Program-made: the position numbers and the translations under genes | Assembly: GCA_022827045.1 (NCBI GenBank) | Contig: JAJDTQ010000156.1 | Location: forward strand, 1 to 18,580 | Direction of reading: 5' to 3' | From: Candidatus Binatia bacterium | Lineage (GTDB): Bacteria; Desulfobacterota_B; Binatia; UBA9968; JAJDTQ01 | DNA length: 18,580 bases | Shown: piece after piece, positions 1 through 6,758 of the stretch | Numbering within the stretch: the first letter of the stretch is position 1 | Layout of the letters: each line of letters opens with the position of its first letter | Notes under the pieces: model-generated | What the model was told of the DNA's origin: nothing | Database searches by the model: none | The model's input: only the letters and a program-made list of their open reading frames with translations

Positions 1-1398
1 AGCGACCAGCCGCTGATCAAGGACGGCAACGGCGAGAGCAAGATCCGCCAGGGCGTGACCCTGGACATCATCGGCGAGAGCCAGACCGTGGCGCCGCTGG
101 TGGGCCCGGTGTTCGAGGAATACGTGGCCGAGCACCGGCGCCGGAACGGCATCGAGGCGGACTGGACGACCTTCAGCGAATACTTCGAGCGGGTCGAGAC
201 GGGCGGGGTCTCCATGAACGTGGCTTCAGGAGTGTCGCCGCAACAGGTCAAGCGGGTGGTGGTGGGTTTCAAGGAACGGCCCGCCAATGCGGAGGAGCAG
301 GCGCGCATGGACGGCTACGTGGCCCAGGCCATGGAGCAGGGGGCCCTGGGTCTCACCGCCGCCTGGCACGCCAAGGGGCCGGAGTACCCGGACGAGGTGG
401 TGTCCATGGCGCGGGTGGCGCGCAAGTACGGCGGCTACTACGGCGTGCACCTGGGGAGCGAGGGCTTCGACATCATGGAGGAACTGGAGAAGGCGCTCAA
501 GGTGGGGCGCGAAGCCGACATCCCCATCCATGTCTACCACCTGAAGATGCGCTCCAAGGAGAACTGGGGCCGGGTGATGCAGGTGGTGGAACAGATGGAG
601 GAGGCCCGGCGCGAGGGGCTGGACGTCACCGCCAACCAGTACCCCTACACCGCCATGCAGCACCCGTGGCGGCGGCTGTTCCCGCGCTGGGTGCAGGACG
701 CGCCGGTGCAGGAGACCATCGGCGAGTTCATGAGCCCGAGCTTCCGCCAGCGGGTTATGGACGACCCCGAGTTCACCCAGTACGTGAGCGAGCATGGCGG
801 CTGGGAAGGCATCGTGGCGGCGCGTCTGGACAGGCCCGAGCACCACGCGTGGGAAGGGAAGACCATCGCCCAGATCGCGGAGATACGCGGGCAGGATCCC
901 GCCAGCACCTGCTTCGACCTGATCTACGGCGAGGGCATCTTCATCCACGGCATCCACCACACCCTGCGCGAACAGGACGTACAGGACGTCATGCGGGTGC
1001 CCTGGATCTCGGTGTCCTCGGACGGCAGCGCCCTCAACCTCGAGTCCCCCGGCATGCCGCATCCGCGGAGCTTCGGTACCAACGTGCGCGTGCTGGGCCG
1101 CTACGTGCGCGACGAGAAGGTGCTGACCCTGCCCGACGCGGTGCGCAAGATGACCTCGCTGCCCGCCCAGGTGTTGGGGCTCAAGGACCGGGGGCTTCTC
1201 CGGGAAGGGTGCTGGGCCGACGTTGTCGTGTTCGATCCCGACAGGGTGGCCGACCAGGCCACCTTCGAGGAGCCGAAGCAGTATCCCAAGGGTGTGGAAT
1301 ACGTGTTCGTGAACGGGCAGATGGTGATCGAGAACGGCGACCACACCGGAGCCCGGCCGGGCCGGGTGGTGTACGGCCCCGGAAAGCGGGAGGGATGA
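1..1398 (+). CDS. N-acyl-D-amino-acid deacylase family amidohydrolase (5' truncated by window edge)
   Basis: The frame is open from base 1, so the gene starts outside the window; 465 residues are visible and the GTG at 55 is internal. The first visible residues (SDQPL, then ESKIRQGVT) match the segment that directly follows the HxH metal motif of D-aminoacylases, so the N-terminal strand domain and HxH lie just upstream. Seen next are a GVHLGSEG segment (His150 of the visible part), a YHLK motif (His180) and SSDG with the catalytic-type Asp341. The C-terminal TSLPAQ/LGL and ADVVVFDP signature closes the beta-domain. The family hydrolyses N-acyl-D-amino acids to D-amino acid plus carboxylate in the cytoplasm, using zinc. 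Where Alcaligenes D-aminoacylase has the zinc-ligand Cys in a GNCG motif, this protein has GESQ (Glu26), so substrate and metal site may differ. It converges on SBP1, with a shared terminator between them. Family assignment is firm; substrate is not. Confidence 0.85.
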   Translation, partial: SDQPLIKDGNGESKIRQGVTLDIIGESQTVAPLVGPVFEEYVAEHRRRNGIEADWTTFSEYFERVETGGVSMNVASGVSPQQVKRVVVGFKERPANAEEQARMDGYVAQAMEQGALGLTAAWHAKGPEYPDEVVSMARVARKYGGYYGVHLGSEGFDIMEELEKALKVGREADIPIHVYHLKMRSKENWGRVMQVVEQMEEARREGLDVTANQYPYTAMQHPWRRLFPRWVQDAPVQETIGEFMSPSFRQRVMDDPEFTQYVSEHGGWEGIVAARLDRPEHHAWEGKTIAQIAEIRGQDPASTCFDLIYGEGIFIHGIHHTLREQDVQDVMRVPWISVSSDGSALNLESPGMPHPRSFGTNVRVLGRYVRDEKVLTLPDAVRKMTSLPAQVLGLKDRGLLREGCWADVVVFDPDRVADQATFEEPKQYPKGVEYVFVNGQMVIENGDHTGARPGRVVYGPGKREG

Positions 1399-1450
1399 GG
1401 ATGGCGCTGCCGGGGAGTCTCTACGCGGACACGATCTACCCGCTCGAACG

Positions 1451-1489
1451 AGAAACAGCCGCGCCGGGGTCTCCGGCGCGGCTGTTTCT
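1451..1489. terminator. Bidirectional intrinsic terminator between convergent genes
   Basis: A perfect 17-bp inverted repeat, agaaacagccgcgccgg (1451-1467) and its exact complement at 1473-1489, encloses a 5-nt loop (ggtct). The stem core is GC-rich and its outer ends are AAAC/GTTT, so each strand ends in a short T run. It lies between the stop of the rightward deacylase gene (1398) and the stop of the leftward SBP1 gene (1513), exactly where a shared terminator is expected. Confidence 0.85.
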
Positions 1490-1512
1490 GTTGGTTCGCA
1501 GAGGATCGGTCA

Positions 1513-3054
1513 TCACGCCTTGACGTCCATCTCCTCCAGCAGGATCTTCTCGTCCGGACGCGGCGTCCACACCAGGTTGCGGGCCGCTCCGTAGTGGTCG
1601 AAGAGCTGGTAGAGCGGGATCATCGGCGCTTCCTCCATGATGACCTCGCTCATCTTCTGGAGGATCTTCAACCGCTTGGCGTCGTCCGGCTCGGCCTGTT
1701 CGGCATCCACCAGCGCGTCAAAGGCTGCATGGCTGAAGTTGGTACGCTTGGAACCGCCGGTGCGGAAGTACTGGTACAGCGGCGTGTCGGCGTCGAGCAC
1801 GCTGCCCCTGCCGATGTAGTAGAACGGGCTCTTGCCGCCGTTGACGCCGTCACGGCCCCAGAAGACCACCCATTCCTGCGGCACGATCTCGACCCGGAAG
1901 CCGCCCTTGGACATCTGGCTGGCCACCACCTGCACCAACTCGGTGTCGTTCGAGTACTTGCCCGGCGAGAAGTGCAGCTTGACGTCCACGCCGTTGGGAT
2001 ATCCGGCCTTGGCCAACAGCTCCTTCGCCTTCCCGGGGTCGTAGGGGTAGCGTTTGACATTGGGGTTGTACCCGTAAACGCGCGGCCCCACGGGTCCCTG
2101 CAGCACCTCGCCGTTGCCGCCGAAGATGTTCTTGACGATGGAATCCGCGTCCACGCAGTAGTTGGCGGCCTGGCGCACGAGCTTGTTGTCCCAGGGCTTG
2201 AAGTTGACGTTCAACGCGAAGAAATAGATCCGCAGGCCCGGCACGCTGCGCACCGAGACCCGGGAGTGGCGGTTGACCCGCTCCACCTCATGCACCGGCA
2301 CGCGGTCCATGACGTCGCACTGCCCCGCCTGGAGGCCTGCCATGCGTGAGTTGACCTCCACCACCTTGCGCCACACCAGCTCCTTGATAGCCGGCTTCTT
2401 GCCCCAGTAGTCGTCGTTCCGCGTCAGCACCAGGTCGCCGTCGCGCTTGAAGCTGACGAACTTGTACGGGCCGGTGCCGGTGGGGTGCTTGTCAACGTCC
2501 TTGCCGTACTTGTCCGCCACGGTCTTGCTCATGATGAAGCGGTTGCGCACGCCGCGGGACAGGAACGTGACCGACGGTTTCTTGGTGATGACCACCACCG
2601 TGTTGTCGTCCGGCGTCTGCACCTCCTGGACGTTCCGGAACGACCGCCGCTGCAGGCTCCGCTTGTCGTTCTTCATCCGGTCGATGGAGAACGCCACGTC
2701 CGCGGAGGTAAGCGGGCTGCCGTCGTGGAACTTGACGCCCTTGCGCAGCTTGAACTCCCACTCCTTGCCCCGGAACTCCCACGACTCCGCCAGCCGTCCG
2801 ACGAACTTGGCCTGTGCGTAGTCGAACTCCACCAACGGCTCCATCATGTGCTGCCACTGGCCGTAGATGGCGCCGCTGCTGTGGTCGTAGGGGTGAAGGT
2901 TGTCCATGTTGCTGGCGTTGTACACGATCACGCGGTCCTTGGACGCGGCGTACGCGAACTGCCCCAGCGAAGGATTTATCAGGGCAGCGGCCCCCAGGGC
3001 GGCGCCGCCCTTGAGCACGTCCCGCCGGCTGATCCGTTTTCTGCCGTCGCTCAT
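1513..3054 (-). CDS. ABC transporter substrate-binding protein, family 5 (SBP1), Tat-exported
   Basis: A 513-residue periplasmic solute-binding protein of the peptide/nickel (DppA/OppA, SBP_bac_5) family. The N-terminus has a twin-arginine motif (S9-R-R-D-V-L-K15), then a hydrophobic Ala/Gly stretch and a likely cleavage after AYA (residue 36). The mature part shows the family core: LAESWEF, KFHDGSPLTSADVAFS, TGPYKF, NDDYWG, KPWDNKLVRQA and YPYDPGKAKELLAKAGYP. Start is ATG at 3054 with AGGAG at 3062-3066, 7 nt away. It is the last gene of a leftward operon, 50 nt after an alpha/beta hydrolase and before the terminator at 1451-1489. It is paralogous to SBP2 and SBP3 but more divergent; in one 63-residue core block it shares about 38 positions with SBP2, which itself shares 58 with SBP3. 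Ligand is unknown: family 5 proteins bind peptides, nickel complexes, opines, sugars and other solutes. No permease or ATPase gene is nearby. Confidence 0.9.
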   Translation of the reverse strand: MSDGRKRISRRDVLKGGAALGAAALINPSLGQFAYAASKDRVIVYNASNMDNLHPYDHSSGAIYGQWQHMMEPLVEFDYAQAKFVGRLAESWEFRGKEWEFKLRKGVKFHDGSPLTSADVAFSIDRMKNDKRSLQRRSFRNVQEVQTPDDNTVVVITKKPSVTFLSRGVRNRFIMSKTVADKYGKDVDKHPTGTGPYKFVSFKRDGDLVLTRNDDYWGKKPAIKELVWRKVVEVNSRMAGLQAGQCDVMDRVPVHEVERVNRHSRVSVRSVPGLRIYFFALNVNFKPWDNKLVRQAANYCVDADSIVKNIFGGNGEVLQGPVGPRVYGYNPNVKRYPYDPGKAKELLAKAGYPNGVDVKLHFSPGKYSNDTELVQVVASQMSKGGFRVEIVPQEWVVFWGRDGVNGGKSPFYYIGRGSVLDADTPLYQYFRTGGSKRTNFSHAAFDALVDAEQAEPDDAKRLKILQKMSEVIMEEAPMIPLYQLFDHYGAARNLVWTPRPDEKILLEEMDVKA

Positions 3055-3061
3055 GTCATAG

Positions 3062-3066
3062 CTCCT
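3062..3066 (-). promoter_or_regulatory. Ribosome binding site of SBP1
   Basis: On the minus strand AGGAG sits 7 nt before the ATG at 3054, inside GGAAAGGAGC. It supports ATG 3054 as the start. Confidence 0.7.
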
Positions 3067-3104
3067 TTCCGTTCAGGTCCCTGGGTTGTTGTTGCTGACT
3101 TCGT

Positions 3105-3938
3105 TTACATGGGATGGCGCTTCAGAAATTCCAGGAAGTGGGCGTTGGCTACATCCGGCATCTGGCGCAGGTAGCCGTGGTTGCCTCCGTCCACCAGCGT
3201 GAACTCGGCGCCGACGATGCCCTCCGCCAGCACCTTGGACGACTCCACGTGGCTGCCGGTGGCCGCGTCCACGGTATCGCCCGCGCCGCAGATGACCAGC
3301 GTCGGGCATTGGATGCGGTCCAGCAGGTGGCGGGTCTCGTGCTCCTGGCGGGCCACCACGTGCCGGAGATAGGGCCGCAACGGGGTGAAATAGGTCATGT
3401 TGACCTCGCGGAACCGCTGCACCTTGTCCGGGTTGTCCCGCACGAACTCGGGCGGGAACATGAAGCTGCCGCCGAAATGGTCTTCCATGTAGCGGGTGTG
3501 GCCCTTCTCCGCCATCTCCGCGGCGGTGGCGTAGGGGACGCCGCGCTCGTAGTACTGGCCGTCGTAGGACGTGCCGGGCCCCGAGCCCGAGAGGATGAGG
3601 CTGTGGACCACCTCGGGATGGTCGATGGCGATCCACTGGCAGACGCGTCCGCCCATGGAGTGGCCGAGGAAGTGCGCTCGCTCGACGCCCAGCGCTTCCA
3701 TCAGGTTCACGCAGTCGTCGGCGAACATGCGGGTGGTGTAGTGGACGTCGGGCTGGTCGCTGCGGCCGGTGCCGCGGTGGTCCCAGGTCAGCACGTGGAA
3801 GTGCTTCTCCAACTCGGGCACCTGGAAGATTTTCCAGTGGTCGCCGGACATCCCGGTGCCGCTCACCAGCACCAGCGGTTCGCCGCCGCCATGGAACTCG
3901 TAGTGGAAGTTCAAACCGCTGACGTTGGCGATGGGCAT
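3105..3938 (-). CDS. Alpha/beta-fold hydrolase
   Basis: A 277-residue cytoplasmic alpha/beta hydrolase of the size and layout of meta-cleavage-product hydrolases, haloperoxidase-like esterases and lactonases. Seen: the oxyanion-region SGTGMSGDHW (residues 26-35), DHRGTGRSD (53-61), the nucleophile elbow GHSMGG with Ser94, a CGAGD acid region (Asp221, or Asp224 just after) and the catalytic histidine in GGNHGYLRQMPD (His254). The catalytic triad is complete. The open frame extends far upstream but that part is a shadow of the dehydrogenase gene, so the start chosen is ATG 3938, where homology begins. No clear Shine-Dalgarno precedes it. It lies 29 nt after the dehydrogenase stop, so translational coupling is possible; an alternative GTG 24 nt upstream cannot be excluded. 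It sits in the operon between the dehydrogenase and SBP1, which suggests it acts on the imported solute or its oxidation product. The reaction (ester, lactone or C-C bond hydrolysis) cannot be told. Confidence 0.85.
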   Translation of the reverse strand: MPIANVSGLNFHYEFHGGGEPLVLVSGTGMSGDHWKIFQVPELEKHFHVLTWDHRGTGRSDQPDVHYTTRMFADDCVNLMEALGVERAHFLGHSMGGRVCQWIAIDHPEVVHSLILSGSGPGTSYDGQYYERGVPYATAAEMAEKGHTRYMEDHFGGSFMFPPEFVRDNPDKVQRFREVNMTYFTPLRPYLRHVVARQEHETRHLLDRIQCPTLVICGAGDTVDAATGSHVESSKVLAEGIVGAEFTLVDGGNHGYLRQMPDVANAHFLEFLKRHPM

Positions 3939-3967
3939 GGTTCGATGGCGACGGCGTGACACGGCAT

Positions 3968-5056
3968 TCAGAACACCACGACGCCCCGGGCCGCCTCTCC
4001 CTGTTTTAGCCGCTCGACTCCCTCGTTGATCTCGTCGATCTTGTAACGGTGGGAGACCAGCCGGTCGAGGTCCAGCCGTCCGGCCTTGTAGTGCTCGACC
4101 ATTCTGGGGATGTCGATGAGTTGCCGGGCGTTGCCGTATCCCGTGCCGGTAAGGGTCTTCTGCTCCCTCACGAAGCGCAAGGGATTGATGGACGCCGTGT
4201 GGTCCATGGGCGCCATTCCCACCACCACGACCGTGCCGCCTACCCGCGCGCACTCCAGCGCCTGCTCCACCGTGGGACCGAGGCCGATGGCCTCGAAGAC
4301 GTAGTCCACGCCGCCGCCGGTGATCTCGCGGACGCGCTTGGCCGCGTCCTCGCGTGCGCTGTTGATCTTGTGAGTGGCGCCGAACTCCTGGGCGTACTCC
4401 AGCTTCCCGTCGAGGATGTCGATGGCGATGATGGTGCTGGCGCCCACCAAGCGGGCGCCCTGGATGCAGTTGAGGCCCACGCCGCCGCAGCCGATGACGG
4501 CCACGGTGTCGCCGGCTTCCACCTTGGCGGCATTGGTGACGGAGCACACGCCGGTGGTGACGCAGCAGCCGATGAGCGCGGCCACCTCCGGCGGGATGTC
4601 GCCGGGGACGGGAACGGCCTGCTCCGCCGGGCACACCACCTGCTCCGCCCAAGTGCCGAGCCGCGCCGAGATGAACAGCGGCTGTCCCTTGAGGCTCACC
4701 CGCGCGGTGCCGTCGTGCATCATCTGGCGCGGGGAATCGTGGCCGTTGCAGAGGACCGGGATGCCGCGCGCGCAGTTCTCGCAACGGCCGCAGTTGGCGC
4801 GGAAGGAGAGGATGACGTTGTCGCCGGGCTTGACGTGGCTGACGCCCGGACCCACCGCCTCCACCACGCCCGCGCCCTCGTGCCCCAGGATCGCCGGCCT
4901 CAGGTTGTCCCACTCGCCCTTGATGTTGTGCAGGTCGCTGTGGCAGATGCCGGTGGCGCCGATGCGGACCTGTACCTCCTGCTCCTTGGGTCCCTCGATG
5001 TCGACGTCTTCCACCGCCAGGGGGGCGTTGGTTTCCAACAGCACCGCCGCTCTCAT
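3968..5056 (-). CDS. Zinc-dependent alcohol dehydrogenase (MDR superfamily, class III/NDMA-type subgroup)
   Basis: A 362-residue medium-chain dehydrogenase that oxidises an alcohol to an aldehyde or ketone (or the reverse) with a nicotinamide cofactor in the cytoplasm. Catalytic-zinc ligands are visible as Cys38 (GICHSD), His59-Glu60 (GHEGAG) and Cys164 (LIGCCVTTG). Structural-zinc cysteines are Cys89, Cys92, Cys95 and Cys103. The Rossmann motif is GCGGVG (189-194), and Asp213 at the end of the second strand favours NAD over NADP. Length and the GCxVTTG signature fit the glutathione/NDMA-dependent branch of zinc alcohol dehydrogenases. ATG 5056 has a strong GGAGGT at 5063-5068. The gene follows SBP2 after 70 nt and precedes the alpha/beta hydrolase by 29 nt, so it likely works on the solute handled by the SBPs. 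Substrate is not predictable from sequence. Confidence 0.9.
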   Translation of the reverse strand: MRAAVLLETNAPLAVEDVDIEGPKEQEVQVRIGATGICHSDLHNIKGEWDNLRPAILGHEGAGVVEAVGPGVSHVKPGDNVILSFRANCGRCENCARGIPVLCNGHDSPRQMMHDGTARVSLKGQPLFISARLGTWAEQVVCPAEQAVPVPGDIPPEVAALIGCCVTTGVCSVTNAAKVEAGDTVAVIGCGGVGLNCIQGARLVGASTIIAIDILDGKLEYAQEFGATHKINSAREDAAKRVREITGGGVDYVFEAIGLGPTVEQALECARVGGTVVVVGMAPMDHTASINPLRFVREQKTLTGTGYGNARQLIDIPRMVEHYKAGRLDLDRLVSHRYKIDEINEGVERLKQGEAARGVVVF

Positions 5057-5062
5057 GCACGC

Positions 5063-5068
5063 ACCTCC
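5063..5068 (-). promoter_or_regulatory. Ribosome binding site of the alcohol dehydrogenase
   Basis: GGAGGT on the minus strand, 6 nt before ATG 5056. It is a near-consensus site and fixes the start. Confidence 0.75.
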
Positions 5069-5086
5069 ATGACAGGCCTCACATTA

Positions 5087-5111
5087 ACGGGCGGGTTTGA
5101 ACCCCGCCCGT
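5087..5111 (-). terminator. Intra-operon hairpin between SBP2 and alcohol dehydrogenase
   Basis: A 9-bp perfect GC-rich inverted repeat (ACGGGCGGG at 5087-5095, complement at 5103-5111) with a 7-nt loop lies 16 nt after the SBP2 stop. Read leftward it is followed by TTAATGT, a weak U-tract. It could be a partial terminator or an mRNA 3'-end stabiliser that lets the upstream SBP genes be expressed more strongly than the downstream enzymes. It is not a strong classical terminator. Confidence 0.5.
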
Positions 5112-5126
5112 CTTCGAACCCGGGCC

Positions 5127-6665
5127 CTACTTGAGCGTCATCTCCCAAGTGCGGATTCTCTCGTCGGAGCGCGGATCCCACTCGATGTTGCTGGCGAAAC
5201 CGTAAATGTCCGCCAGGTTCCACAGCGGCACCCACGGGGAATCCTCTTTCAGGATGCGCCCGATCTGGTGCAGAATCTTGGCGCGCTTGCCAGGGTCGGC
5301 TTCCGCCATCTCCGCTTCGATGAGCTTGTCGAGCTCGGGGTTGCTGTAATCGATTCGTGGACTTGCCCCGGTCTTGAAGTATTGCTCGACATGCGTGTGG
5401 ACGTCGATGACGCTGCCCCGGCCGATGTAGTAGAAGGGCATCTTGCCCCCGTTGACGCCGGACCTGCCCCAGAACACCACCCACTCCTGAGAGATGAGCT
5501 CGACGTTGAATCCACCCTTTTTCATCTGGGCGGCGAAGGCCTGGAGGACCTCGCTGTCCTTGGGATAACGTCCCTGGGAGTAGTAGAGCTTCACCGAAAC
5601 GCCGTCCGGGTAGCCTGCCTTGGCCAGCAACTCGCGCGACTTCTTCGGGTCGTAGGGATAACGCTTGGCGTTGGGGTCATGGCCGATGTACGTCTTCGCA
5701 CCGGCACCCTGGACTACGAAACCCAGGCCGTCGAAGATGTTCTTGACGATGGAGTCGGCGTCTATCGAATAGTTGGCCGCCTGCCGCACCAGCTTGTTGT
5801 CCCAGGGCTTGAACCCCGGGTTGATGGCCAGGAAGTAGATCCGCGATCCGGGAACGGACTTGATGGTGATCCTGGGGTTCTGCTTCAGGCGCTCCACTTC
5901 GTGGGGCGGCACGGCGTTGATGACGTCCACCTGCCCGGCCTCCAGGGCCGCGACCCGTGCCGCTTCCTCCGTCACCTTGCGCCACACCATCGTTTTGACC
6001 TGCGGCTTCGGCGAGCCCCAGTAGTCGTCGTTGCGTTCGAGCACCAAGTCGCCGTCGCGTTTGAAGCTTACGAACTTGTAGGGCCCGGTGCCGATCGGAT
6101 GCTTGTCCACGTCCTTGCCCAGCCTTTCGGCGGCCGCCTTGCTCATGACGAAGCGGCTCTGAAGCTTGTCGAGGAACACGACGTTGGGCGTCTTGGTCAC
6201 CAGGACGATGGTATGGTCGTCGACGACGCGCATCTCCTCGAGCTCTCTAAGTTGTCGCCGCTGCAGGCTCTTCTTGTCCGTCTTGATGCGGTTGAACGAG
6301 AACTCCACGTCGTGCGCGGTCAAGGGCGAGCCGTCGTGGAACTTGATGCCCTTCTTCAGCTTGAAGACCCACTCCTTGCCCTTGAATTCCCAGGACTCGG
6401 CGAGCTTCGGGACGTACTCGTTGGCCTTCTGATCAACCTGCACCAACGGCTCCATGATGTGCTCCCAGATGCCGTAGGCCGGGCTCAGGCTGTGGTTGTA
6501 GGGATGGAGGGAGTCGATGCCCCCCGCGTGGTAGATCACCACTCGGTCCTTGGAGGCGGCCCAGGCGGAGCCGGCGGCGAGCACGCCCAGAAGGAGCGCC
6601 GCGCCCGCGACCAGTGTGCCGGTCCGCTTCCACAAAGTTCCATGAATACGTGTGTCGAGTTTCAT
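5127..6665 (-). CDS. ABC transporter substrate-binding protein, family 5 (SBP2), Sec-exported
   Basis: A 512-residue periplasmic binding protein of the peptide/nickel family (SBP_bac_5). The Sec signal peptide has a basic n-region (R6, K13, R14), a hydrophobic core (LVAGAALLLGVLAAG) and an AWA cleavage site after residue 36. The mature core motifs are KGIKFHDGSPLTAHDVEFSF, GTGPYKF, NDDYWGSPKP, KPWDNKLVRQAANY and YPYDPKKSRELLAKAGYPDG. The frame is open back to 6713, but ATG 6665 is preferred because it places a normal signal peptide at the N-terminus, aligns with SBP3, and has an AGGGG element 8 nt upstream. SBP3, 93 nt upstream, is a very close paralogue: a 63-residue block in the first third of the proteins (KGKEW to IVLVT) differs at only five positions. 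The pair is a tandem duplication. Ligand unknown; dipeptide or oligopeptide is the default guess for the family, but non-peptide solutes are common. Confidence 0.9.
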   Translation of the reverse strand: MKLDTRIHGTLWKRTGTLVAGAALLLGVLAAGSAWAASKDRVVIYHAGGIDSLHPYNHSLSPAYGIWEHIMEPLVQVDQKANEYVPKLAESWEFKGKEWVFKLKKGIKFHDGSPLTAHDVEFSFNRIKTDKKSLQRRQLRELEEMRVVDDHTIVLVTKTPNVVFLDKLQSRFVMSKAAAERLGKDVDKHPIGTGPYKFVSFKRDGDLVLERNDDYWGSPKPQVKTMVWRKVTEEAARVAALEAGQVDVINAVPPHEVERLKQNPRITIKSVPGSRIYFLAINPGFKPWDNKLVRQAANYSIDADSIVKNIFDGLGFVVQGAGAKTYIGHDPNAKRYPYDPKKSRELLAKAGYPDGVSVKLYYSQGRYPKDSEVLQAFAAQMKKGGFNVELISQEWVVFWGRSGVNGGKMPFYYIGRGSVIDVHTHVEQYFKTGASPRIDYSNPELDKLIEAEMAEADPGKRAKILHQIGRILKEDSPWVPLWNLADIYGFASNIEWDPRSDERIRTWEMTLK

Positions 6666-6758
6666 TGAGCTGTCCCCTTTCACCAGACGCGCATCGGCGC
6701 CACCCTGAACCACGGAGTGCTGACCTTGATCTCCCCACCGTGGAGGAGGACTTGGTTG

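Noticed and set aside
226..1344. A 372-codon minus-strand ORF opposite the deacylase gene.
   Set aside because: It is a His/Val/Leu-rich antisense shadow of a well-supported gene; long antisense frames are common at high GC.
1395..1523. A 42-codon ORF on the plus strand beginning at an ATG that overlaps the stop of the deacylase gene (ATGA).
   Set aside because: It reads straight through the terminator hairpin and into the SBP1 3' end. No ribosome site or recognisable domain is seen. A faint resemblance of its first residues to a dioxygenase N-terminus is too short to support.
3939..5060. The N-terminal extension of the alpha/beta hydrolase frame across the whole dehydrogenase gene.
   Set aside because: The extension is Arg/Gly-rich out-of-frame reading of the dehydrogenase; hydrolase homology begins at ATG 3938.
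6666..6758. A possible hairpin in the SBP3-SBP2 gap (CTCC-CCA / TGG-GGAG).
   Set aside because: The stem is short, has a bulge and a 3-nt loop, and lacks a U-tract, so it is not worth calling.
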